A stretch of DNA of 64,000 nucleotides, taken from positions 304,315 through 368,314 of the forward strand of contig NZ_NFLQ01000001.1 of the NCBI RefSeq assembly GCF_002160985.1, given 5' to 3'. The position numbers and the translations under genes were made by a program. The stretch comes from Lachnoclostridium sp. An118. GTDB lineage: Bacteria; Bacillota; Clostridia; Lachnospirales; Lachnospiraceae. How positions within the stretch are numbered: the first letter of the stretch is position 1; every line of letters begins with the position of its first letter. Positions 45,094 through 53,679 of the stretch are shown here, one piece after another. The notes beneath the pieces are model-generated. The model did not search any database and had not been told where the DNA came from. It saw only the letters and a list, made by a program, of their open reading frames with translations.

Positions 45094-46329
45094 ATGGCGG
45101 GAAATGTATATACAGTAAAACAGGTAAATGCCTATATCCGGAATATGTTCACCCAGGATTTCATGCTGAACCGTATTTACGTCAAAGGTGAGGTGTCAAA
45201 CTGTAAGTACCACACGTCGGGTCATATATATTTTTCATTGAAGGATGAGTCCGGAACGATTGCCTGTGTCATGTTTGCAGGGCAGCGTGGTGGGCTCTCT
45301 TTTCGTATGGCGGAGGGACAGCAGGTGATCGTCTTCGGCTCGGTCAGCGTGTATGAGAGGAGCGGCACGTACCAGCTCTACGCAAGGCAGATACGGCTGG
45401 ACGGAGAGGGTGTTTTATATGAGAAATTCCAGGCTCTGAAAAAGGAGCTGGAGGAGATGGGCATGTTTGCCCCTGAGTACAAAAAGCCCATTCCACGCTT
45501 TGCCATGCGGGTGGGCGTGGTGACGGCATCCACCGGGGCGGCTGTGCGGGATATCATGAATATCAGCAGGAGGCGGAACCCCTATGTGCAGCTCATCCTC
45601 TACCCGGCCCAGGTGCAGGGGGAGGGAGCAAAGGAGAGCATTGTAAAGGGAATACGCATGCTGGAGCAGGCCGGCGTGGACATGATGATCGTGGGCAGAG
45701 GAGGCGGCTCTATCGAGGATCTGTGGGCCTTCAACGAGGAGGTGGTGGCCAGAGCCATCTTTGACTGCTCTGTGCCTGTGATCTCCGCGGTGGGCCACGA
45801 GACAGACACCACCATCGCCGACTTTGTGGCGGACCTGCGGGCCCCCACGCCCTCGGCCGCGGCGGAGCTGGCGGTGTGGGACATCCGGCTCTTTGACCAG
45901 CGCCTGCGGGAGACAGCCCTTCAGATGAACCGTCAGATGGACCGGGTGCTCCAGGTGGGCCGGCTGCGTCTCCAGAAATATGAGGCCAGGCTCCAGTATC
46001 TCCATCCCGGCAACAAGCTGCGGGAGAGGCGCCAGATGCTGGCAGACCTGGAGGACTCCATGAGGCGCGGCATGGAGCAGAAGGTACAGAGGGCAAGACA
46101 TCAGCTTGCCATTTACATCGAAAAGATGCGGGGGCTCTCCCCTGCCGGAAAGCTGAACCAGGGCTACTCCTACGTGGAGAGGGAGTCCGGTGGCAGACGG
46201 GAGGCGGTAAAGAGCATCCGCCAGGTGGAAAAAGATATGGAGCTGCACATCTACGTCTCGGACGGAGTCATCCGGGCCAGGGCGGAGGAAGTGCGGGATG
46301 AAGGAGGGACACCATGGAAGAGAGAATAG
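45094..46329 (+). CDS. xseA: Exodeoxyribonuclease VII large subunit
   Basis: A 411-residue nuclease subunit. N-terminal OB fold (YTVKQVNAYIRNMFTQDFMLNRIYVKGEVSNCKYH region), a catalytic core with GVVTASTGAAVRDIMNISRRRNP, VGRGGGSIEDLWAFNEEVVARAIF and VGHETDTTIADFVADLRAPTPSAAAEL, and a C-terminal coiled coil. It degrades single-stranded DNA with XseB. It overlaps xseB by 16 bases. Confidence 0.95.
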   Translation: MAGNVYTVKQVNAYIRNMFTQDFMLNRIYVKGEVSNCKYHTSGHIYFSLKDESGTIACVMFAGQRGGLSFRMAEGQQVIVFGSVSVYERSGTYQLYARQIRLDGEGVLYEKFQALKKELEEMGMFAPEYKKPIPRFAMRVGVVTASTGAAVRDIMNISRRRNPYVQLILYPAQVQGEGAKESIVKGIRMLEQAGVDMMIVGRGGGSIEDLWAFNEEVVARAIFDCSVPVISAVGHETDTTIADFVADLRAPTPSAAAELAVWDIRLFDQRLRETALQMNRQMDRVLQVGRLRLQKYEARLQYLHPGNKLRERRQMLADLEDSMRRGMEQKVQRARHQLAIYIEKMRGLSPAGKLNQGYSYVERESGGRREAVKSIRQVEKDMELHIYVSDGVIRARAEEVRDEGGTPWKRE

Positions 46330-46553
46330 AGGAGCAGGCAGTGGCTGGAGGAGAGGAGAAGACGCTGGAGCAGCTCTTTTCAGAGCTGGAGGCGGTGACC
46401 GGAGCGCTGGAGGAGGAGTCCTCCCTTGAGAAGTCCTTTCAGCTCTACCACAGAGGGATGGACATGCTGAAGGCGTGCAGTGACAGGATAGACAGAGTGG
46501 AAAAACAGATACAGGTTCTGGATGAAAAAGGAGAGGCCCATGAGTTGCAGTAG
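46314..46553 (+). CDS. xseB: Exodeoxyribonuclease VII small subunit
   Basis: A 79-residue helical protein that binds the XseA coiled coil in several copies. Signature LEQLFSELEAVTGALEEESSLEKSFQLYHRGMDMLKAC. ATG 46314 follows GAAGGAGG inside the xseA end; its own stop overlaps ispA. Confidence 0.92.
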   Translation: MEERIEEQAVAGGEEKTLEQLFSELEAVTGALEEESSLEKSFQLYHRGMDMLKACSDRIDRVEKQIQVLDEKGEAHELQ

Positions 46554-47445
46554 GACAGACTATGAGAGAGAGCGGGAGAGGAAGACGGAGGAGATAGAAG
46601 CTATACTCAGAAAGTATCTGCCTCCGAGGGAGGGGATGCAGAGGATCATCATGGAGGCTATGGAGTACAGCCTCATGGCAGGCGGCAAGAGGCTCCGCCC
46701 CATGCTGATGCGGGAGACCTACCTTTTGTTCGGCGGGGAGGGAAATCTGGTGGAGCCCTTTATGGCGGCCATGGAGATGATCCACACCTACTCCCTTGTC
46801 CACGATGACCTGCCGGCCATGGACAACGACGAATACCGCAGAGGGCGGAAGACCACCCATGTGGTCTACGGGGAGGACATGGGCATCCTGGCCGGGGACG
46901 CCCTGCTGAACTTTGCCTTTGAGACAGCCGCCTCGGCCTTTGAGCAGTATCCGGACAAGGCCCTTCTCATCGGGAAGGCCCTTCGGGTCCTGGCGGGAAA
47001 GGCGGGCATCTACGGCATGATCGGCGGCCAGGTCGTGGATGTGAAGGAGACGGGACATGCGGTTTCCAGGGAGGTCCTGGATTTTATCTATGAGTTGAAG
47101 ACAGGGGCCCTCATCGAGAGCTCCATGATGATCGGAGCCATCCTGGCCGGCGTCTCGGACGAGGATGTGAAGAAGGTGGAGAGGATTGCCTCCAATGTGG
47201 GGTTTGCCTTCCAGGTGCAGGATGATATCCTGGATGTGACCAGCACCAGCGAGGTGCTGGGAAAGCCGGTACACAGCGATGAGAAGAATGAGAAGAGTAC
47301 CTACGTGACGCTGGCCGGCCTCGAGGAGGCGGGAAAGCTGGTAGAGACGGCGTCCATGGAGGCTGTCCGCCTCCTGGGAGAGCTTCCCGGGGAAAACGGC
47401 TATCTGGCCTGGCTCATCGAGAAGCTGATCCACCGGGAGAAATAA
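46540..47445 (+). CDS. ispA: Polyprenyl (farnesyl) diphosphate synthase
   Basis: A 301-residue prenyltransferase that builds geranyl/farnesyl diphosphate from IPP and DMAPP. First Asp-rich motif LVHDDLPAMDNDEYRRG, second QVQDDILDVT, plus MAGGKRLRPML. ATG 46540 is set by AAGGAGAGG; the ATG at 46522 precedes this site. Between xseB and dxs as in most Firmicutes. Confidence 0.93.
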   Translation: MSCSRTDYERERERKTEEIEAILRKYLPPREGMQRIIMEAMEYSLMAGGKRLRPMLMRETYLLFGGEGNLVEPFMAAMEMIHTYSLVHDDLPAMDNDEYRRGRKTTHVVYGEDMGILAGDALLNFAFETAASAFEQYPDKALLIGKALRVLAGKAGIYGMIGGQVVDVKETGHAVSREVLDFIYELKTGALIESSMMIGAILAGVSDEDVKKVERIASNVGFAFQVQDDILDVTSTSEVLGKPVHSDEKNEKSTYVTLAGLEEAGKLVETASMEAVRLLGELPGENGYLAWLIEKLIHREK

Positions 47446-47457
47446 GGAGCGACAGGT

Positions 47458-49380
47458 ATGTTGTTAGAGCGGATCGAGAGAGAAAATGATGTAAAAAAGC
47501 TAAAGACCGGGGAGCTGGAGGAGCTGGCGGCGGAGATCAGGCAGTTCCTGATAGAAAAGATCAGCATGACAGGAGGGCATCTGGCCTCCAATCTTGGAGT
47601 GGTGGAGCTCACCATCGCCATGCACAGAGTGTTCCAGCTGCCGGAGGACAAGATGATATGGGATGTGGGACATCAGTCCTACACCCACAAGATACTGACA
47701 GGGCGCAGGGCGGGCTTTGACGACCTGCGAAAATACGGGGGCATGAGCGGATTTCCGAAGCGGAAGGAGAGTGCCTGCGATGCCTTTGACACAGGACACA
47801 GCTCCACCTCCATATCTGCGGGACTGGGGTACGTGCAGGCCCGGGACCTGCTGGGGGAGGACTACAGCGTCATCTCCGTCATAGGGGACGGCGCCATGAC
47901 AGGCGGCATGGCCTACGAGGCCCTGAACAACGCGGCCCAGATCAAGACAAATTTTATCATCATCCTAAATGACAATGAGATGTCCATCTCGGAGAACGTG
48001 GGCGGGATGTCCGATTATCTGGCCAGGCTCCGGACAGCGGATCTCTATACAGGACTGAAAAAGGGAGTCACCAACACCCTCCACAGGATCCCTGTGGCGG
48101 GTGACTATCTCATCGAGCAGATCAGGCGGACCAAGAACAGCATCAAGCAGCTCGTTGTGCCCGGCATGCTCTTTGAGGATATGGGCATCACCTATCTGGG
48201 GCCCATCCCGGGGCACGACATTGCCCTGCTGTGCCGGGCCCTGCGGGAGGCGAAAAAGGTGGAGGGGCCTGTCCTCCTCCACGTCCTCACCCGGAAGGGA
48301 AGGGGCTACGAGCCTGCCGAGCAGGAACCTGCCCGCTTCCACGGGACGGGACCCTTCGATATCAAGACGGGAAAGCCCGTGTCAGAAAAGAAGAAGGATA
48401 CATACACGGATGTATTCTCCAAGGTCATCTGCGATATCGGGAAGCGTGATCCCAGGGTGGCGGTCATCACGGCGGCCATGGCGGACGGCACCGGACTCTC
48501 CGAGTTCCGGCGCCGCTTCCCGGCGCGCTTTTTCGATGTGGGCATTGCGGAGGGCCACGCGGTCACCTTTGCAGCGGGACTGGCTGCGGGTGGCATCAAG
48601 CCGGTGTTCGCCGTGTACTCCTCCTTCCTGCAGAGGGGTTATGACCAGATCATACATGATGTGGGACTGCAGAACCTCCCTGTTGTCTTTGCAGTGGACA
48701 GGGCGGGACTTGTGGGCAGCGACGGAGAGACCCACCAGGGCATCTTTGACCTGTCCTACCTGGGCAGCATCCCCAACATGACAGTCATGTCGCCGAAAAA
48801 CCGCTGGGAGCTGGCGGACATGCTCCGCTTTGCCGTGGACTACGAGGGCCCCATAGCGGTCCGCTACCCGCGGGGAACAGCCTACGACGGCTGCGAGGAG
48901 TTCCGGGCGCCCATCCGGTACGGGAAGAGCGAGGTCATCTACGAGGAGGAGAGCATTGCCATTGTGAGCGTGGGGCACATGTTTGAGGAGGCCCTGGAGA
49001 CCCGCAGGCTCATCAAGGAGACCGGGTACAACTGCAGCCTTGTCAACGCCAGGTTTGTCAAGCCCATAGACAGGGAGATGATCGAGGAGCTGGCGAAGCG
49101 CCACAGCCTCATCGTCACCATTGAGGAGAATATTTTATGCGGCGGCTTCGGCGAACAGGTGGCAGAGTACGTGTCCGCCAACAGCCTTCCCGTGAAGGTG
49201 CTGAACCTGGCTCTGCCGGATGATTACATCGAGCACGGCAGCGTGGATGTGCTGCGCAGGGAGGTCCTTCTGGACGCCCCCTCCATGATGAAGCGCATCG
49301 TGACAGAGTATATACTCGCCTGTTCCAGGAGGACAGCAGGGGAAAAGAATGACAAAAAACAGACAGGAGAACAGCCATGA
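47458..49380 (+). CDS. dxs: 1-deoxy-D-xylulose-5-phosphate synthase
   Basis: A 640-residue thiamine-diphosphate enzyme making DXP from pyruvate and glyceraldehyde-3-phosphate, the first step of the MEP isoprenoid pathway. Features: WDVGHQSYTHKILTGR, ThDP motif GDGAMTGGMAYEALNN, and in the pyrimidine domain FDVGIAEGHAVTFAAGLA. Length is standard. It supplies substrate for IspA next door and overlaps tlyA by ATGA. Confidence 0.96.
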   Translation: MLLERIERENDVKKLKTGELEELAAEIRQFLIEKISMTGGHLASNLGVVELTIAMHRVFQLPEDKMIWDVGHQSYTHKILTGRRAGFDDLRKYGGMSGFPKRKESACDAFDTGHSSTSISAGLGYVQARDLLGEDYSVISVIGDGAMTGGMAYEALNNAAQIKTNFIIILNDNEMSISENVGGMSDYLARLRTADLYTGLKKGVTNTLHRIPVAGDYLIEQIRRTKNSIKQLVVPGMLFEDMGITYLGPIPGHDIALLCRALREAKKVEGPVLLHVLTRKGRGYEPAEQEPARFHGTGPFDIKTGKPVSEKKKDTYTDVFSKVICDIGKRDPRVAVITAAMADGTGLSEFRRRFPARFFDVGIAEGHAVTFAAGLAAGGIKPVFAVYSSFLQRGYDQIIHDVGLQNLPVVFAVDRAGLVGSDGETHQGIFDLSYLGSIPNMTVMSPKNRWELADMLRFAVDYEGPIAVRYPRGTAYDGCEEFRAPIRYGKSEVIYEEESIAIVSVGHMFEEALETRRLIKETGYNCSLVNARFVKPIDREMIEELAKRHSLIVTIEENILCGGFGEQVAEYVSANSLPVKVLNLALPDDYIEHGSVDVLRREVLLDAPSMMKRIVTEYILACSRRTAGEKNDKKQTGEQP

Positions 49381-50186
49381 AAGAGCGTCTGGATGTATTG
49401 CTTGTAAAAAGAAATCTGGCCGGGTCCAGGGAGAAGGCCAAGGCCATCATCATGTCCGGCATTGTGTATGTGGACGGCCAGAAGGAGGACAAGGCCGGCA
49501 CTACCTTTCCGGCGGATGTGCAGATTGAAGTCCGCGGTCACACCCTCCCCTATGTCAGCAGGGGAGGACTGAAGCTGGAGAAGGCGCTGAAATGCTTTGA
49601 TGTGTCCGTGGAGGGAAAGGTCTGCACGGATGTGGGGTCTTCCACGGGAGGCTTCACGGACTGCATGCTGCAGAACGGAGCGGTGAAGGTATTTGCCATA
49701 GACGTTGGACGGGGACAGCTGGACTGGAAGCTGCGCCAGGACGAGCGGGTGGTCTGCATGGAGAAGACAAACATCCGTTACGTGAAGCCGGAGGACCTGG
49801 GAGAGCCTGTGGACTTCTCCTCCATTGACGTGTCCTTTATCTCTCTTTCAAAGGTGCTGGGACCCATCCGGGATTACCTGACAGAAAAGGGACAGATCGT
49901 GGCTCTCATCAAGCCCCAGTTTGAGGCAGGAAGAGAGAAGGTCGGAAAAAAGGGCGTAGTGCGTGAAAAGAGCACTCACCTGGAGGTCATCGACCAGGTC
50001 GTTTCCTACGCTGTCTCCATCGGCCTGCGGGTGCTGGACCTGACATTTTCCCCCATCAAAGGGCCCGAGGGAAATATCGAGTACCTGGTCCATCTGGAAA
50101 AGTGCGACCCGGCAGCGGCGGGACTGGAGGATAAAGTAGATATGGAAATGGTTGTGACAGAAGCCTTTGAGGCACTGCGAGGTTAG
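49377..50186 (+). CDS. TlyA-family rRNA (cytidine-2'-O)-methyltransferase-like protein
   Basis: A 269-residue protein with an N-terminal S4 RNA-binding domain (ERLDVLLVKRNLAGSREKAKAIIMSGIVYVDGQ) and an FtsJ-like methyltransferase core (CTDVGSSTGGFTDCMLQNGAVKVFAIDVG). TlyA methylates 16S and 23S rRNA in mycobacteria; the Firmicute orthologue (YqxC) is less well studied. It is usual between dxs and nadK/argR. Confidence 0.9.
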   Translation: MKERLDVLLVKRNLAGSREKAKAIIMSGIVYVDGQKEDKAGTTFPADVQIEVRGHTLPYVSRGGLKLEKALKCFDVSVEGKVCTDVGSSTGGFTDCMLQNGAVKVFAIDVGRGQLDWKLRQDERVVCMEKTNIRYVKPEDLGEPVDFSSIDVSFISLSKVLGPIRDYLTEKGQIVALIKPQFEAGREKVGKKGVVREKSTHLEVIDQVVSYAVSIGLRVLDLTFSPIKGPEGNIEYLVHLEKCDPAAAGLEDKVDMEMVVTEAFEALRG

Positions 50187-50189
50187 AAG

Positions 50190-51020
50190 ATGGAACGGTT
50201 TTATATAGTGACAAATGACGGAAAGGACAGAGACGGGAAAGTCACGGACAGGCTCCGTCACATCCTGGAAGGCGCGGGAAAAACGTGCCTGTTCTCGAAA
50301 AAGGACAGCCGGAAAAATATCATCCGGGAGACAGTCCCGGACAATGCGGACTGCGCCATTGTCATCGGAGGGGATGGAAGCCTTATAGAGGTGGCCAGGA
50401 TACTGAAAAGCGAGATCCCTATCCTGGGCATCAACATGGGAACGCTGGGCTATCTGACAGAGGTGGACCCTGCCAGACTGGAGGAGGCGTTGGCGCAGAT
50501 TCTGCGGGGAGATTACTGCATCGAGAAAAGGATGATGCTGGAGGGACATTTCCGGGGAATGGAGCCGGATGTCGCCCTCAACGATATCGTGATATCCAGA
50601 AAAGGAAACCTGCGGGTCATACATTTTGACCTGTATGTCAACGGCTCCTATCTGAACTCCTATGAGGCGGACGGCATGATCCTGTCTACTCCGACCGGGT
50701 CTACCGCCTACAACCTGTCAGCCGGAGGACCTGTGGTGGAGCCGACAGCCGCACTCATCGTACTCACTCCCATCTGCTCCCACGCTCTGAATACCAGCAG
50801 CATTGTCCTGTCTGCTGAGGATGAGGTCATCATCCAGATCGGGCAGGGGAGGAACGGGAGAGAAGAGGAGGTGTTCGCCACATTTGACGGCGCGGATGTG
50901 GTGGAGATGCGTACCGGGGACAGGATCCTGGTGCGCAGGTCAGAACATGTGACAAAGCTGATGAAGCTGAGCAAGGTCAGCTTTCTCGAAATCATGCGCA
51001 GAAAGATGAAAGGAAACTAA
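50190..51020 (+). CDS. nadK: NAD kinase
   Basis: A 276-residue enzyme that phosphorylates NAD to NADP. Catalytic GGDGSLIEVARIL, NMGTLGYLTEV, NDIVISRKG and STPTGSTAYNLSAGGPVV are all present. ATG 50190 lies 3 bases after the previous stop. Coupled with tlyA and argR. Confidence 0.94.
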   Translation: MERFYIVTNDGKDRDGKVTDRLRHILEGAGKTCLFSKKDSRKNIIRETVPDNADCAIVIGGDGSLIEVARILKSEIPILGINMGTLGYLTEVDPARLEEALAQILRGDYCIEKRMMLEGHFRGMEPDVALNDIVISRKGNLRVIHFDLYVNGSYLNSYEADGMILSTPTGSTAYNLSAGGPVVEPTAALIVLTPICSHALNTSSIVLSAEDEVIIQIGQGRNGREEEVFATFDGADVVEMRTGDRILVRRSEHVTKLMKLSKVSFLEIMRRKMKGN

Positions 51021-51024
51021 TACC

Positions 51025-51474
51025 ATGAAGATCAACCGACATGCAAAGATCGTAGAACTCATCAAGAAATACAGGATAGAGACACAGGAGGAGCTGGCGG
51101 AATACCTGAACAGAGAGGGCTTTAAGGTGACACAGGCTACCGTATCCCGGGATATACGTGATCTGAAGCTGACCAAGGTACCCACAGATGACGGAAGACA
51201 GAAATACGCGGTGCACCAGAAGGGCGAGTCAGAGATGAGCGAAAAGTATATCCGCGTGCTCCGGGATGGATATGTCTCCATGGATATGGCCCAGAATATC
51301 CTGGTGATCAAGACGGCGGTAGGCATGGCAAATGCTGTGTGCGCTGCCCTGGACGCCATGAAGTGGAACGAGATTGTCGGGAGTGTGGCCGGGGATGACA
51401 CGATCATCTGCGTGATACGCAGTGTGGACGAGGCCATCGCTGTCATGGATAAGATCAGCAAAATTATTTCTTAG
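51025..51474 (+). CDS. argR: Arginine repressor ArgR
   Basis: A 149-residue hexameric repressor/activator of arginine genes. N-terminal winged helix (IVELIKKYRIETQEELAEYLNREGFKVTQATVSRDIRDL) and C-terminal arginine-binding core with GDDTIICVIRSVDEA. Its place between nadK and recN is conserved; no arginine genes are in the window. Confidence 0.95.
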   Translation: MKINRHAKIVELIKKYRIETQEELAEYLNREGFKVTQATVSRDIRDLKLTKVPTDDGRQKYAVHQKGESEMSEKYIRVLRDGYVSMDMAQNILVIKTAVGMANAVCAALDAMKWNEIVGSVAGDDTIICVIRSVDEAIAVMDKISKIIS

Positions 51475-51500
51475 TGGCTTTTGAGTGAGCAGGAGGCTGT

Positions 51501-53180
51501 ATGTTACAGAATTTACATGTGAAGAATCTTGCCCTGATCGATGAGATAGAGATTGATTTCCAAAAGGGGCTGAATATACTGACAGGAGAGACCGGAGCGG
51601 GGAAGTCCATTATCCTCGGTTCGGTCAGCCTTGCTCTTGGGGGCAGGTACTCCACGGACATCCTGCGCAAAGGTGCCAGGTACGGATTCGTGGAGCTGAC
51701 CTTTACAGTGGAAAATGAAGATCAGGAGGAAAAGCTTGGAAGGCTGGATATCTTCCCGGAGGAGGGGGCAGTGGTCCTGAGCCGGCGGCTCATGGAGGGC
51801 CGCAGCACGAGCAAGATCAACGGGGAGACTGTGCCCATTTCACTCCTCAAGGAGGCGGCAGGCATCCTGATCGACATCCACGGCCAGCATGAGCACCAGT
51901 CCCTCCTCTACAAGAAGAGACAGCTGGAGCTGCTGGATGCCTTTTCGTCCGGAGATATCCTGGACGCAAAGGAGAAGGTCCGCTCCTCCTTCCAGGAGTA
52001 CAGAAAATGGAAAAAGGAGCTGGAGGAGGCCGACCAGGATGAGGCCCAGAGGGCAAAGGAGGCCTCCTTCCTGGAATTTGAGATCGGGGAGATCGAGGAG
52101 GCCGCTCTTGCGGACGGAGAGGATGAGGAGCTGGAGGAGAGCTACCGGCGCATGGTCAACAGCAAGCGGATCGTGGAGGGAGTCAGCGAGGCTCACGGCT
52201 ATACAAGCGGGGCGGATGGCAGCGCCAGCGAGTGTCTCAGCCGGGCTGCCAGGTGTCTCTCTGAGGCGGCGGGACTGGATGAGGATGCCCGCCAGCTCTA
52301 CGAGCAGCTCCTTGAGGTGGACAGCCTTCTGAATGATCTCAACAGAGAGCTGGCGGACTATGAGAAGTCGCTGGAGTTTTCCGACGAGGATTTCACCCGG
52401 ACGGAGAACCGGCTCAATGAGATCAACCGTCTCAAGACAAAATACGGCAGCACGATCGGGCAGATCAAAGCCTACTGCGAGGAGAAAAGGAGCCGTCTTC
52501 TCGTGCTGAACGACTATGACCGCTATCTGGAGGAGCTGAAGGAGAAGTATGAGAGGTCTCTCAAGCATCTGGAGAAGAATACGACTGTGCTCACAAGGCT
52601 GAGAAAAGAGCAGGGTCTTCTCTTTGCAGAGCAGATCACAGAGGGGCTTCGGGACCTGAACTTTGCCGATGTCCGTTTTGAGATTGATTTTTCCAGCCTT
52701 CCGGAGTACACGTCAAACGGAAAGGACGACATCGCCTACATGATATCCATGAACCCGGGGGAGCCCTTAAAGCCCCTGGCCGAGGTGGCATCCGGGGGCG
52801 AGCTCTCCAGGATCATGCTGGCCATCAAGACGGTGATGGCGGACAGGGACGATATCCCCACTCTCATCTTCGATGAGATCGACGTGGGGATCAGCGGACG
52901 GACAGCCCAGAAGGTGTCGGAGAAGATGGCTGTCATCGGAAAGACCCACCAGGTCATCTGCATCACCCATCTGGCTCAGATTGCCGCCCAGGCGGACGCC
53001 CACTACCTGATCGAGAAGACGGTGGAAGAGGGCAAGACCCACACGGATATCCGTCAGCTCTCGGACAAGGAGTCGGTGGAGGAGCTGGCAAGGATACTGG
53101 GAGGCGCGAAGATCACAGACGCGGTCCTGGAGAACGCGAGGGAGATGAAAGAGCTGGCCCGCGGTGGAAATAAAGAATGA
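51501..53180 (+). CDS. recN: DNA repair protein RecN
   Basis: A 559-residue SMC-like ATPase recruited to double-strand breaks. N-terminal GETGAGKSIILG, a long coiled coil (about residues 160-370), and C-terminal PLAEVASGGELSRIMLAIK with LIFDEIDVGISG. Strong GCAGGAGG. In many sporulating Firmicutes spoIVB and spo0A follow; here the next 500 bases hold a toxin-antitoxin-like locus instead. Confidence 0.95.
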   Translation: MLQNLHVKNLALIDEIEIDFQKGLNILTGETGAGKSIILGSVSLALGGRYSTDILRKGARYGFVELTFTVENEDQEEKLGRLDIFPEEGAVVLSRRLMEGRSTSKINGETVPISLLKEAAGILIDIHGQHEHQSLLYKKRQLELLDAFSSGDILDAKEKVRSSFQEYRKWKKELEEADQDEAQRAKEASFLEFEIGEIEEAALADGEDEELEESYRRMVNSKRIVEGVSEAHGYTSGADGSASECLSRAARCLSEAAGLDEDARQLYEQLLEVDSLLNDLNRELADYEKSLEFSDEDFTRTENRLNEINRLKTKYGSTIGQIKAYCEEKRSRLLVLNDYDRYLEELKEKYERSLKHLEKNTTVLTRLRKEQGLLFAEQITEGLRDLNFADVRFEIDFSSLPEYTSNGKDDIAYMISMNPGEPLKPLAEVASGGELSRIMLAIKTVMADRDDIPTLIFDEIDVGISGRTAQKVSEKMAVIGKTHQVICITHLAQIAAQADAHYLIEKTVEEGKTHTDIRQLSDKESVEELARILGGAKITDAVLENAREMKELARGGNKE

Positions 53181-53222
53181 TCAGCGGGTTTTCGGCTTGG
53201 ACAAGATTGTTTAAATAAAAAG

Positions 53223-53251
53223 TTGACAATAATTATTATGCAACATAAAAT
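53223..53251 (+). promoter_or_regulatory. Strong promoter of the candidate toxin mRNA
   Basis: Perfect TTGACA (53223-53228), 17-bp spacer, TAAAAT (53246-53251). The predicted transcript begins near 53258, at a hairpin GGTC-GAAA-GACC (53259-53270) with a GNRA tetraloop, a good 5' stabiliser. Confidence 0.85.
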
Positions 53252-53307
53252 AGAGATAGGTCGAAAGACCAGAAAAGAAGCATTGCATAAGAGTGGCAAA
53301 AGGATGT

Positions 53308-53358
53308 GGCGGCCTTCATTTCATTCTCGATTGTTTCCAATCGAAGAAAGGAGGTGCC
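53308..53358 (+). promoter_or_regulatory. Hairpin that can sequester the toxin Shine-Dalgarno
   Basis: GGC-CCTTC-TTTC on the 5' side (53308-53322) can pair with GAAA-GGAGG-GCC (53346-53358), enclosing a perfect TCGATTG/CAATCGA hairpin (53327-53344). All five GGAGG bases would be paired, leaving the mRNA untranslated until refolded. Confidence 0.7.
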
Positions 53359-53359
53359 T

Positions 53360-53563
53360 ATGGATCTGTTTGTAGTATTCCTGGCGTTGGCAGTCAGTGC
53401 AGTATTTCAAATAAATCTGCTGGATACTTTCGCTGTATTTGAGGTTACATACAAAATCATTTGTTTGTCTTTCCTCATATACAGGAAAACAGTATCCCGG
53501 CAAAGGAAAACGCCCATCCGCTCTGGCAAGCGTGATGGGCGTTTGCGTCACAGACGCAGATAA
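53360..53563 (+). CDS. Candidate type I toxin: short hydrophobic peptide with a basic tail
   Basis: A 67-residue ORF from ATG 53360, five bases after an excellent AAAGGAGG. The first 41 residues are hydrophobic (LFVVFLALAVSAVF, then IICLSFLIY) and the rest is strongly basic (RKTVSRQRK and RLRHRRR at the end), as in membrane-acting type I toxins such as TxpA, BsrG and Fst. It matches no family I can name with confidence. Its stop lies beyond the perfect hairpin at 53508-53544, so the mRNA must read through that hairpin. It is overlapped by a convergent antisense RNA. An in-frame start at 53306 has no ribosome binding site. Confidence 0.65.
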   Translation: MDLFVVFLALAVSAVFQINLLDTFAVFEVTYKIICLSFLIYRKTVSRQRKTPIRSGKRDGRLRHRRR

Positions 53564-53621
53564 TTAATCACCTTAAAGAGTTGCCACATCGGTTTTGATC
53601 CGATATGCAATGCTTCTTTTC
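53500..53621 (-). ncRNA. Candidate antitoxin antisense RNA
   Basis: About 120 nt from the promoter at 53628-53656 to the terminator hairpin at 53508-53544, whose minus-strand 3' arm continues TTTTCCTTT. Its 5' end is identical to the toxin mRNA 5' region (18 + 8 bases) and it folds a small ATCGG/CCGAT hairpin. It is complementary to the 3' part of the toxin ORF and its 3' UTR. Confidence 0.65.
53508..53544. terminator. Perfect hairpin inside the toxin ORF, terminator for the antisense RNA
   Basis: AAACGCCCATC-CGCT / AGCG-GATGGGCGTTT: 15 bp with one bulge. A T-rich tail is present only on the minus strand. A second small hairpin (TGCGTC/GACGCA, 53544-53558) abuts it. Confidence 0.8.
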
Positions 53622-53627
53622 ATCTTC

Positions 53628-53656
53628 AGTATAGTAAGAAAATTATCTTTTGTCAA
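53628..53656 (-). promoter_or_regulatory. Strong promoter of the antisense RNA
   Basis: On the minus strand perfect TTGACA (53656-53651), 17-bp spacer, TATACT (53633-53628). Transcription should start at about 53621. Confidence 0.85.
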
Positions 53657-53657
53657 T

Positions 53658-53679
53658 GTGTTTATGGAAACACTTTTTT
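53658..53679 (+). terminator. Terminator of the toxin mRNA
   Basis: GTGTTT (53658-53663) and AAACAC (53668-53673) form a short stem followed by T6 on the plus strand. It lies just past the antisense promoter, so a full-length toxin mRNA would be about 420 nt and cover the whole antisense gene. Confidence 0.7.

Larger units (their letters stand above)
53272..53621. repeat. Bipartite inverted repeat framing the toxin-like locus
   Basis: GAAAAGAAGCATTGCATA (53272-53289), 13 bases, GATGTGGC (53303-53310) recurs exactly on the minus strand as 53621-53604, 13 bases, 53590-53583. Eighteen plus eight identical bases with the same spacer length, while the spacers themselves differ. Confidence 0.95.

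Noticed and set aside
45415..47433. A 672-codon minus-strand frame opposite xseA-ispA
   Set aside because: It spans three well-supported genes on the other strand and shows no protein motif.
53306..53359. Longer version of the toxin ORF starting upstream of 53360
   Set aside because: It would begin inside the repeat element without a ribosome binding site, while ATG 53360 has an excellent one.
53321..53551. A 76-codon minus-strand frame over the toxin locus
   Set aside because: It lacks a ribosome binding site, most of it lies beyond the antisense terminator, and it has no recognisable features.
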